A stretch of 44,822 bases of DNA from Pseudomonadota bacterium. Its GTDB lineage: Bacteria; Pseudomonadota; Alphaproteobacteria; Rickettsiales; SXRF01. The notes below the pieces were generated by a model. It was not told the DNA's origin. It did not search any database and saw nothing but the letters and a program-made list of their open reading frames with translations. Numbering within the stretch: the first letter of the stretch is position 1; the number at the start of each line of letters is the position of its first letter. The position numbers were made by a program, and so were the translations under genes. Shown here piece after piece: positions 35,480 to 44,822 of the stretch. The stretch spans positions 1 through 44,822 of the forward strand of contig CAUJIB010000016.1 of the NCBI GenBank assembly GCA_963205245.1, in the 5' to 3' direction.

Positions 35480-36225
35480 ATAACCTTCGCCTCGTTTTTA
35501 AGTTTATCCACTAACTCAGCAACACTCGTAACTTTCCCCCCACCCATACGTTTTTTTGGTTCTTCGTATTTCAGATGGATTTGTCGCGTGACAACTTCTA
35601 TCCCCAATTCCTGAGGAGTAATTTTTGTAAGCGGCTTGCTGCGGGCTTTCATGATGTTCGGCAGTGTCGCATAACGCGGCTCATTAAGGCGTAAATCAGT
35701 ACTGATTACGGCTGGTAATTTTAATTTCACTGTCATCAAACCACCGTCAATTTCCCTAGTCACCTGTGCTTCATTGTTTTCTATCACAATTTTAGAAGCA
35801 AACGTACCCTGCCCCCAACCCAATAGTCCTGCCAGCATTTGACCTGTCTGATTGGCATCATCATCAATTGCCTGTTTACCGATAATCACCAGCTGGGGAT
35901 TTTCCTGCTGCGCCAGTTTTTGCAAAATTTTTGCTGCCGTAAGCGGTTGAATCTCATTATCACTGGTAATAAGGATTGCCCTGTCTGCTCCCATAGCAAG
36001 GGCTGAACGCAAAACTTCCTGTGCAGCGTCAATTCCCATAGAAACTGCTATAACTTCACTGGCGATTCCTTTTTCTTTGAGACGTACCGCCTCTTCCACT
36101 GCAATTTCATCAAACGGGTTCATGGACATTTTAACGCCAGCTGTTTCCACACCCGTTCCATCAGCACGAACACGAATCCGCACATTATAATCCACTACAC
36201 GTTTTACAGGGACTAAAATCTTCAT
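35476..36225 (-). CDS. etfB: Electron transfer flavoprotein beta subunit
   Basis: AMP-binding partner of EtfA. Visible are [40 protein letters not shown] and the ETF-beta signature toward the middle ([21 protein letters not shown]), then the recognition-loop region [24 protein letters not shown]. At 249 aa it is normal. It lies 40 bases after the UDP-glucuronate decarboxylase gene and overlaps etfA. Confidence 0.97.
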   Translation of the reverse strand: MKILVPVKRVVDYNVRIRVRADGTGVETAGVKMSMNPFDEIAVEEAVRLKEKGIASEVIAVSMGIDAAQEVLRSALAMGADRAILITSDNEIQPLTAAKILQKLAQQENPQLVIIGKQAIDDDANQTGQMLAGLLGWGQGTFASKIVIENNEAQVTREIDGGLMTVKLKLPAVISTDLRLNEPRYATLPNIMKARSKPLTKITPQELGIEVVTRQIHLKYEEPKKRMGGGKVTSVAELVDKLKNEAKVI

Positions 36226-36265
36226 TCTATTATGTTAACAGCAAGTTTTTAATAAATAATTAATA

Positions 36266-37216
36266 TCAGGAATTAGTAAAATAAGCTATTGTCTTATCAA
36301 GACCTCTATCCAGCTTAATTTTAGGCTGCCAACCCAATATCTTATTAGCAAGTTTTATATCAGGCTGGCGTTGCAAAGGATCATCCTGCGGCAATGGTTT
36401 ATAGGCAACAACTGATTTACTTCCGGTTTTTTCCAATATTTTTTCCGCCAGTTCTTCTATCGTAAATTCATCGGGATTACCAAGATTTATAGGCCCCGTG
36501 ATACCTTGCTCGCTTTCCATCATCCGGATAATGCCATCAACCATATCATCAATATAGCAGAATGAGCGGGTTTGCGTACCATCTCCGTAGATAGTAATAG
36601 GCTCTCCGGCAAGTGCCTGACAGATAAAATTTGAAACTACCCGTCCATCATCTGGACGCATTAGTGAACCATAAGTATTAAAAATCCTGACAATTTTTAT
36701 GTCAGTTTTATGTTTACGGTTATAGTCAAAACATAAAGTTTCCGCCGCCCTTTTACCTTCATCATAACAAGCACGTGGGCCAATAGTATTGACATTGCCG
36801 AGATAACTTTCCGGCTGCGGATGAATATCCGGATTACCATAAACCTCGCTGGTTGATGTTTGCAGTATTCGTGCTTTCTGGGTATTTGCAAAATCCAGCA
36901 AATTTTTCATACCCAAGATATTCACCATCATGGTGCGTACCGGATCTGGCTGGTAATGCACTGGTGAAGCTGGGCAAGCAAGATTATAAATCTCATCAAA
37001 TTTTATGCCATCTACACCTGCAAACGGCACCGTAACATCATGCTCTATCAGAGCAAATCGTCCACTGGTAAATAGCTGCTCAACATTTTCTCTGCGACCT
37101 GTAAAAAAATTATCAATCACAAAAATTTTATGTCCTTGCGCAACCAAAGCCGAACATAAATGCGAACCGATAAAACCAGCACCACCTGCAACTAAAATAT
37201 TTTTAGAATTTTTCAT
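36266..37216 (-). CDS. UDP-glucuronate decarboxylase (UDP-xylose synthase-like)
   Basis: Extended SDR enzyme that converts UDP-glucuronate to UDP-xylose using bound NAD+. The Rossmann motif is VAGGAGFIGSHL, with LACPASPVHYQPDPVRT, the TSTSEVYG active site serine/threonine, and CYDEGKRAAETL containing YxxxK. FNTYGSLMRP differs from the usual NTYGPRM by S and L. The RSFCYIDDMVDG and INLGNPDEFTIEELA blocks are standard. At 316 aa it is full length. It sits alone between dnaG and etfB, with no UDP-glucose dehydrogenase or glycosyltransferase in the window. Confidence 0.93.
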   Translation of the reverse strand: MKNSKNILVAGGAGFIGSHLCSALVAQGHKIFVIDNFFTGRRENVEQLFTSGRFALIEHDVTVPFAGVDGIKFDEIYNLACPASPVHYQPDPVRTMMVNILGMKNLLDFANTQKARILQTSTSEVYGNPDIHPQPESYLGNVNTIGPRACYDEGKRAAETLCFDYNRKHKTDIKIVRIFNTYGSLMRPDDGRVVSNFICQALAGEPITIYGDGTQTRSFCYIDDMVDGIIRMMESEQGITGPINLGNPDEFTIEELAEKILEKTGSKSVVAYKPLPQDDPLQRQPDIKLANKILGWQPKIKLDRGLDKTIAYFTNS

Positions 37217-37276
37217 TCTGCTTTTATATAAGTGCAGCCTTAATATTCAAGCAAATCTTCACTAAAATTAAGCTTT

Positions 37277-39178
37277 TTACGCAACATCAGTTTCCGCAGG
37301 GGCAAAACTGCGCTTTGCCCGCGCCTGCTGTACTGCATTTTGCAGTTCTATCATACGGTTATAATCTTCTTCATTCATAGAGTGGCTGATACGATCTTTT
37401 AGCTCTATGAACTCATATTCAAGATGGGCAATTTCATAAGCTGAAACTGTTTCATTCCATAACAAATCCGCATCGGTTTCTGTTAAACCAGTTTTATACG
37501 GCAATCGTAGAGTTTCCACAAATTCCCCGTCTACCATAATTTCATCATTTAATTTTGACTGTATATAAGCAATAAATGATTCATGATCCTCAACATTAGC
37601 CTGTGCCATTGATGAAAGAATAATATTACGCAACATATTAACATTTGCAGAACGCACTTCTAGGCGTAGCAGAATTTCCTCTACGCTGCTTTTATGAAGC
37701 AGCTTTGGGAATTGTAATAATACATTAAGAAGCCTGAGGGCAAGTGACTCCAGCGCGGCAGAATGATGCTGAGCTATAAGCTGTTCAATATGCGGAGAGC
37801 GGACTTGTGCCTGATTACCGATATTCTGTTGCTTACCTAACTGTTTACCACTTACTTTGCCTGACTGTTTTTTATCATTATATTTAACTGATGATTTTAT
37901 TGCTGCGGTTTGCTCCCGCAATTGGCTAAGAAAATGGTTTAGGTAATGCTGGCGTACGGTAGTGTCAGCAATTTTTGCCGCAAGTTTTTGGCAAGCATCA
38001 TCCAGCGCGGCGCGGCCTTCCGGTAGTTCCAGCGTATATTGCGGAAGCAAACTATCCCATAGAACCTGCGATAGGCGGCGTGAAGACAGTAAAATTTTTT
38101 CAAAACTAATTTTACCATGTTTCTGCACATAAGAATCAGGATCTTCCCCTTGCGGCAGAACTGCAAAGCGTAGTGAATAACTTGGCTTTAGGAGTGGCAA
38201 GGCAATTTCTGATGCCCTAGACATAGCACGTTTACCTGCCGCATCACCATCCAGACATAAAATCGGTTCTTTAGCAAGCTGCCATAAAAGGCGTAAATGC
38301 TCAGGCGTTACCGCCGTTCCTAGAGTAGCAACACAGTAATCCACTCCTGCCTGCACGCTCATCACCACATCCATATAGCCTTCCATAACCACGACCTTAT
38401 TTCCATCACGCGCAGGACGTTTAGCCTGATCAAGGTTAAATAAAAGTTCACCTTTTTTGAATAATGGCGTTTCCGGAGAGTTTAGATATTTCGGAGAATT
38501 TTTATTGCTTTCGCTACTAGACACGAGCCTGCCGCCAAACGCCACAACCTTACCGGAAGCATTACGAATAGGGAAAATCACCCTCCCCCGAAAACGGTCA
38601 TAGACATTTCCACTATCAGAAACGGTAATAAGACCGGCTTCAACCTGCATAGGCTTAGAAAAACCTAGCTGCAATAGATACTGGTGCAAGGCCGTACGCT
38701 CTTCGGGGCAGTAACCAACGCGGAATTTGCGCATTGTTTCTTCCCTAATTCCGCGCTGTTCCACATAATCTTTCGCTATCATACCGCTTGTAGATTGCAA
38801 CTGCCTCTCAAACCACAAGCAAGCTGCCTCCATTACATCATATAAAGTTTTTTGCTGCTCTACCCTGCGCTGTTCTGCCGGTGTTGGTTGAGCTATTTCA
38901 ATACCCGCTTCCCGTGCTAGGCTTTCCACAGCTTCAGGGTAAGTAAGACGGTCAAAACGGCGTACAAATTCTATAGAATCACCATGCGCAGCACAGCCAA
39001 AGCAATGAAAAAAACCTTTTTCATCATTAACTGTAAAAGATGGGCTTTTTTCATTATGGAACGGGCATAACCCCTGATATTCACGACCATGTTTCTTAAT
39101 TGGCATACGCTTGCTTATCACTTCCGAAATCAGAAAATGAGAACGCAAACGCTCTATCAAAGACGGACTAAATCGCAT
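37277..39178 (-). CDS. dnaG: DNA primase
   Basis: Makes RNA primers at replication forks. The N-terminal zinc ribbon has C38, H41, C59 and C62 (CPFHNEKSPSF, HCFGC). The catalytic core shows FGGRLV and a TOPRIM domain with VVMEGYMDVV and LCLDGDAAGKRA. The C-terminal helicase-binding part is helical. At 633 aa it is normal. The usual rpoD neighbour is not found downstream, where the UDP-glucuronate decarboxylase gene follows after 60 bases. It diverges from the YgjP-like gene with only 14 bases between the two ATGs. Confidence 0.97.
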   Translation of the reverse strand: MRFSPSLIERLRSHFLISEVISKRMPIKKHGREYQGLCPFHNEKSPSFTVNDEKGFFHCFGCAAHGDSIEFVRRFDRLTYPEAVESLAREAGIEIAQPTPAEQRRVEQQKTLYDVMEAACLWFERQLQSTSGMIAKDYVEQRGIREETMRKFRVGYCPEERTALHQYLLQLGFSKPMQVEAGLITVSDSGNVYDRFRGRVIFPIRNASGKVVAFGGRLVSSSESNKNSPKYLNSPETPLFKKGELLFNLDQAKRPARDGNKVVVMEGYMDVVMSVQAGVDYCVATLGTAVTPEHLRLLWQLAKEPILCLDGDAAGKRAMSRASEIALPLLKPSYSLRFAVLPQGEDPDSYVQKHGKISFEKILLSSRRLSQVLWDSLLPQYTLELPEGRAALDDACQKLAAKIADTTVRQHYLNHFLSQLREQTAAIKSSVKYNDKKQSGKVSGKQLGKQQNIGNQAQVRSPHIEQLIAQHHSAALESLALRLLNVLLQFPKLLHKSSVEEILLRLEVRSANVNMLRNIILSSMAQANVEDHESFIAYIQSKLNDEIMVDGEFVETLRLPYKTGLTETDADLLWNETVSAYEIAHLEYEFIELKDRISHSMNEEDYNRMIELQNAVQQARAKRSFAPAETDVA

Positions 39179-39192
39179 ATAATGCCATAATT

Positions 39193-39900
39193 ATGAAATC
39201 AACACCCAATAAATATTTTATAGATTTAGGCGAAGTCCGCTTGCCAATCAAAATAAAAAAACTGCGAACCTCACGCCGGATGATAATACGTTACCAACCA
39301 TTACAAAAATCCGTAAGCCTCACTCTACCCCAATCAGCGACTATTAAGCAAGGAATAGATTTTATAAACAGAAAGCAAGAATGGATTATACGGCAGGTAA
39401 AACAATATTCCCATAACAACTCTTTTTCTGATGGTAACATAATTCCTATTTTAGGAAAAAATATCCGTTTAGAACATATTGGCGGTCGCGGCCTTATAAG
39501 CGAAACAGAAAATATTTGGCAAGTACATGGTGATATAGAATTTATGGAACGTCGGGTAAAAAATCTAATAATAAAAAAAACAAAATCAGAAATTATTATT
39601 CTTGCAGAAAATTTTGCCAAACAGCTTAATGTAAAAATTGGAAACATAACTTTGCGTGATACCAGTTCACGCTGGGGTAGCTGTAGCCATGATGGTAATT
39701 TATCATTTTCATGGCGTTTAGCATTCGCACCTTACGAAGTAATGGTTTATATAGTTGCCCATGAAGTTGCACATATCAGGGAACATAACCATAGCAACAG
39801 GTTCTGGGAATTAGTTGAAAAACTTAATCCTGAATTTATGAAAGCTGAAAACTGGCTAAAGAAAAATGGAAAACTTTTATATCAATATGGTACTATTTAA
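39193..39900 (+). CDS. YgjP/DUF45-type zinc metallopeptidase
   Basis: The zinc motif HEVAHIREHNHSNRFWELVE (HExxH plus downstream His) is intact, preceded by SSRWGSCSHDGNLSFSWRLAFAP, a signature of the YgjP-type metal hydrolases. At 235 aa it is normal. There is no signal peptide or TM, so it is probably cytoplasmic. The substrate is unknown. Its ATG is 14 bases from the dnaG start on the other strand. The 3' end overlaps the 34-aa small ORF on the other strand by about eight bases. Confidence 0.9.
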   Translation: MKSTPNKYFIDLGEVRLPIKIKKLRTSRRMIIRYQPLQKSVSLTLPQSATIKQGIDFINRKQEWIIRQVKQYSHNNSFSDGNIIPILGKNIRLEHIGGRGLISETENIWQVHGDIEFMERRVKNLIIKKTKSEIIILAENFAKQLNVKIGNITLRDTSSRWGSCSHDGNLSFSWRLAFAPYEVMVYIVAHEVAHIREHNHSNRFWELVEKLNPEFMKAENWLKKNGKLLYQYGTI

Positions 39901-39997
39901 GCATTCCTATACGCATAACCGCAATGGCATATAGCAACGCAACGACAAACAGAAGCACCAACAATAAAACGCGATTTTTATTTGTATTATTTGACAT
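39893..39997 (-). CDS. Very small TM protein after ctaB (CoxF-like, 34 aa)
   Basis: Not in the ORF track. The frame from ATG 39997 reads MSNNTNKNRVLLLVLLFVVA and ends ...MRIGMLK: a short polar N-terminus, one TM helix and a short basic end. This layout matches the small NR-LLL-TM-VRIG proteins often found after ctaB in alphaproteobacteria (CoxF-type). The match is by pattern only. It follows the 53-aa ORF by six bases. The stop overlaps the 3' end of the opposite YgjP-like gene. No ribosome site is obvious. Confidence 0.55.
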   Translation of the reverse strand: MSNNTNKNRVLLLVLLFVVALLYAIAVMRIGMLK

Positions 39998-40003
39998 AAA
40001 AAT

Positions 40004-40165
40004 TTATTTTTCACTTCCGCTATCGCGGCGTACCCAATCCAGCACCAGAAGAATAAACAGGGTAAACATACTGCCCAGTACAAACGAGCTGCCCATTAAA
40101 TAAACTGTCTGCTGTGATATTTCAGATATTATCTGAGCATTATTTATAAGCTGCTCGCTTTCCAT
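40004..40165 (-). CDS. Small single-TM protein after ctaB (53 aa)
   Basis: Not in the ORF track. ATG at 40165 follows a strong GGAAGGAA site, and the frame gives MESEQLINNAQIISEISQQT, a TM helix around GSMFTLFILLVLDW and a charged end RRDSGSEK. The polar N-terminal helix and single TM suggest a small inner-membrane subunit or assembly factor of the oxidase. It lies 26 bases after ctaB on the same strand. I do not recognise the family. Confidence 0.55.
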   Translation of the reverse strand: MESEQLINNAQIISEISQQTVYLMGSSFVLGSMFTLFILLVLDWVRRDSGSEK

Positions 40166-40191
40166 AAATATTCCTTCCTGAAAATTTTAAC

Positions 40192-41112
40192 CTAAATAGG
40201 ATATAAAAACCATCCGTCAAGCATCATAGCAGTGAATAATACAAATAAATACAATATAGAAAAGCCAAAAGTTTTACGCGCCCATTTATCTGTATTATCC
40301 AAGGTAGTTTTATGGATGTGATATAAAAATATAATATCAAGCAATAGAGTAGAAGCAATATAAATTAACCCCGCCATATTAAGTAAAGGTAGTAGTAAAG
40401 TACAAGCGGTAAGTAAATAAGTATAAAATAGCATTTGTTTTTTAGTAGCTTTTGCACCTGCAACAACTGGCATCATAGGCACACCGGCGCGGGTATAATC
40501 ATCATTTTTATAAAGTGCCAACGCCCAGAAATGCGGTGGTGTCCATAGAAATATAATCATGAATAATAAAAATGGCTGTAGCGTTATATCACCTGTAACC
40601 GCAGCCCAGCCAATCATAGGAGGGAATGCTCCAGCCGCACCACCAATCACAATATTTTGCGGGGTACTGCGCTTAAGCCACATAGTATAAATAACAACAT
40701 AAAAAAATATCGCAAAAGCAAGTATAAAAGCAGCTACCCAGTTAAGTGCCAGCCCCATAATCATTACCGAAAAAGCGGCTAGGAACAATCCGAAAGCCAG
40801 AGCATCATCAGGCGCAATTAAACCGGAAGGTATAGGACGTTTTTTAGTACGGGTCATAATCGCATCTATATCACGGTCATACCACATATTCATAGCTCCA
40901 CCAGAGCCAGATGCCAGAGCAATGCAAGCTAGGGCAATAATCTGTTGAAACAAATTTATATGCCCCAGACCAGTTAGCTGCGGAACAACCATACCGGCAA
41001 GGCCGGTAAAAACTACCAGAGTCATTACACCGGGTTTGAGCAGTGTTATGAAATCACTAACAGATGAAGGATTGCAGATAGCAGGTGACGAATGTGAAGA
41101 TACTATTGTCAT
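40192..41112 (-). CDS. ctaB: Protoheme IX farnesyltransferase (heme O synthase)
   Basis: Adds farnesyl to heme B to make heme O for cytochrome oxidase. UbiA-family aspartate motifs are seen: NMWYDRDIDAIMTRTKKRPIPSG and, further on, YKNDDYTRAGVPMMPVVAG. There are about eight hydrophobic helices. At 306 aa it is full length. It lies 34 bases after coxA. The operon probably continues through the two small ORFs. ctaG, coxC and ctaA are not in the window. Confidence 0.96.
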   Translation of the reverse strand: MTIVSSHSSPAICNPSSVSDFITLLKPGVMTLVVFTGLAGMVVPQLTGLGHINLFQQIIALACIALASGSGGAMNMWYDRDIDAIMTRTKKRPIPSGLIAPDDALAFGLFLAAFSVMIMGLALNWVAAFILAFAIFFYVVIYTMWLKRSTPQNIVIGGAAGAFPPMIGWAAVTGDITLQPFLLFMIIFLWTPPHFWALALYKNDDYTRAGVPMMPVVAGAKATKKQMLFYTYLLTACTLLLPLLNMAGLIYIASTLLLDIIFLYHIHKTTLDNTDKWARKTFGFSILYLFVLFTAMMLDGWFLYPI

Positions 41113-41146
41113 TACCTGCCATCCGCTTCTCTGTTATCTGAATACC

Positions 41147-43655
<2,509 letters not shown>

Positions 43656-43721
43656 TTCTATATACTTCTATATTAATAATGTAGTTAAAATTATGCGAAC
43701 CAACGGTTTTGTAATCTTTCC

Positions 43722-43736
43722 TTGCACAATGTGCAA
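43722..43736. promoter_or_regulatory. Inverted repeat TTGCACA-A-TGTGCAA in the coxB/tldD gap
   Basis: Two perfect seven-base arms around one central base lie 67 bases before the coxB ATG and 46 bases before the tldD ATG. The odd-length dyad with TTGC/GCAA ends looks like a transcription factor site. The regulator is unknown. A following T-run (TTTTTT at 43739) means that on the plus strand it could also act as a weak terminator. Confidence 0.45.
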
Positions 43737-43781
43737 CATTTTTTGTATGGTATTAAAAAACATAATAATTAGTATATTTAA

Positions 43782-44822
43782 ATGACTGATAATAATATTG
43801 TTAACGATATATTTTTCACCGGCACAGATCTTGACAAATCAAGGCTTTCCAGAATTGTATCTGATGCTCTGGATGGTATGGATGATGGCGAACTTTTTTT
43901 AGAGTACAGTCAATCCGAATCCCTTACTTTTGATGATGGCAAATTAAAATCATCAAGCTTCAACACCGGACAGGGCTTCGGCCTGCGCTCTGTTCTAGGA
44001 GAAGCAACTGCCTATGCCCACGCTTCAGAATTAAGTGAAACTGCTATTTTACGTGCTGTTGATACGGCAAAGGCAGTAAATTACGGTCAAAAAAATATAA
44101 ACGCCAAAGTTGCTCCTCCTTTTGGCACAAATTCTCAGCTTTATACTGACATGAATCCACTTAAAGAAGTCAATTTTAAGGAAAAAATTGAACTTTTACA
44201 ACATATTGATATATATCTACGCAATCGTGATCCAAGGGTAAAGCAAGTTTCCGCATCTCTTTCCGGTCATTGGCAAGCGGTACAAATAATAAGACCAGAT
44301 GGACAAACTGCCCATGATATTCGTCCGCTTGTACGCCTAAATATCAGCGTTATAGCCGAGCAAAACGGGCGGATGGAAACAGGCTCTAGCGGTGCGGGCG
44401 GGCGAGTTGGCTATGCTGATTATATAAGTGAGGCAAACTGGAAAAAACAAGCAAGTGAAGCCTTAAGACAAGCTTTGGTGAATCTAGATTCCATTCCTGC
44501 CCCTGCGGGAGAAATGCCAGTGGTACTTGGTTCTGGATGGTGTGGCGTTCTGCTGCACGAAGCCATCGGGCATGGTTTGGAGGGTGATTTTAACCGTAAG
44601 GGAACATCAGCTTTTTCAGGCCTTATCGGCAAGCAAGTCGCAAGCTTGGGCGTAACCGTGGTTGATGACGGAACTATTGCGAATCGGCGCGGCTCAATTT
44701 CTATTGATGACGAAGGCACTCCCAGCAGCCGTAATGTACTGATTGAAAACGGTATTTTAACAGGATATATTCAGGATAGGCTTAACGCCCTCCTTATGGG
44801 TGTGCGGGCAACCGGCAATGGT
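43782..44822 (+). CDS. tldD: TldD metalloprotease (partial at right edge)
   Basis: TldD, with TldE, forms a zinc protease that degrades unfolded peptides and processes some microcins. Not in the ORF track because it leaves the window. From ATG 43782 the frame gives 347 codons without a stop, starting MTDNNIVNDIFFTGTDLDKS. The N-terminal domain shows ELFLEYSQSESLTFDDGKLKSS and GFGLRSVLGEATAYAH. The metal motif HEAIGH (HExxxH) lies in VLLHEAIGHGLEGDFNRKG. About 120-130 residues of the usual 475 are missing. It diverges from coxB. Confidence 0.95.
   Translation, partial: MTDNNIVNDIFFTGTDLDKSRLSRIVSDALDGMDDGELFLEYSQSESLTFDDGKLKSSSFNTGQGFGLRSVLGEATAYAHASELSETAILRAVDTAKAVNYGQKNINAKVAPPFGTNSQLYTDMNPLKEVNFKEKIELLQHIDIYLRNRDPRVKQVSASLSGHWQAVQIIRPDGQTAHDIRPLVRLNISVIAEQNGRMETGSSGAGGRVGYADYISEANWKKQASEALRQALVNLDSIPAPAGEMPVVLGSGWCGVLLHEAIGHGLEGDFNRKGTSAFSGLIGKQVASLGVTVVDDGTIANRRGSISIDDEGTPSSRNVLIENGILTGYIQDRLNALLMGVRATGNG

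Overview
The window is a gene-dense, AT-rich stretch of a chromosome from an alphaproteobacterium. The evidence is the complete 14-gene complex I (nuo) operon, a coxB-coxA-ctaB cytochrome c oxidase block, a COQ9-family ubiquinone gene, an etfB-etfA pair, QueG, an alphaproteobacterial-style dihydroorotase and TldD. Intact pyrimidine genes (pyrB, pyrC), glutamine-dependent NAD synthase and lineage-specific small proteins argue against an extremely reduced parasite. I cannot fix the order or genus from sequence alone. No insertion sequence, phage, integrase or CRISPR array was seen, and the code looks standard (TGA is used as stop).

Region 1 (1-18422, minus strand) is one long nuo operon running from nuoA at 18422 to nuoN, which leaves the window at base 1. 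The order is A-B-[histidine phosphatase]-C-[GNAT]-[NucS-like nuclease]-D-[secreted 180 aa]-E-F-[ThiE-like]-G-[DUF4177]-[2-TM protein]-H-[DedA]-I-J-K-L-M-N. Eight non-Nuo genes are therefore threaded through the operon. Many junctions are TAATG, ATGA, GTGA, TAGTG or TAGATG, so the inserted genes appear co-transcribed and in part translationally coupled with complex I.

Region 2 (18579-22915, plus strand) holds a lineage-specific 163-aa protein, queG, grxC, an orphan PAS histidine kinase with a very basic N-terminus, a COQ9-family gene overlapping it, and a tRNA-Arg(ACG). Region 3 (23019-26921, minus) is a three-gene unit: a TPR lipoprotein, a tail-anchored pseudokinase and a small multi-pass membrane protein. 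This is the best candidate here for an undescribed system.

Region 4 (27005-30956) has pyrB and pyrC with three small proteins between them, then a convergent gene for a tandem helical-repeat protein. Region 5 (31063-39178, minus) reads dnaG, UDP-glucuronate decarboxylase, etfB, etfA, nadE, lepA. Region 6 (39193-43655) holds a divergent YgjP-type metalloprotease and the coxB-coxA-ctaB operon. That operon continues into two very small membrane ORFs (53 and 34 aa) absent from the ORF track. The window ends inside tldD (plus strand).

Functionally the window is dominated by aerobic respiration: NADH entry (nuo), ETF electron entry, ubiquinone biosynthesis (COQ9), heme O synthesis (ctaB) and the terminal oxidase (cox). 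No gene-free stretch exceeds 300 bases; the longest intergenic region (22723-23018) contains the tRNA.
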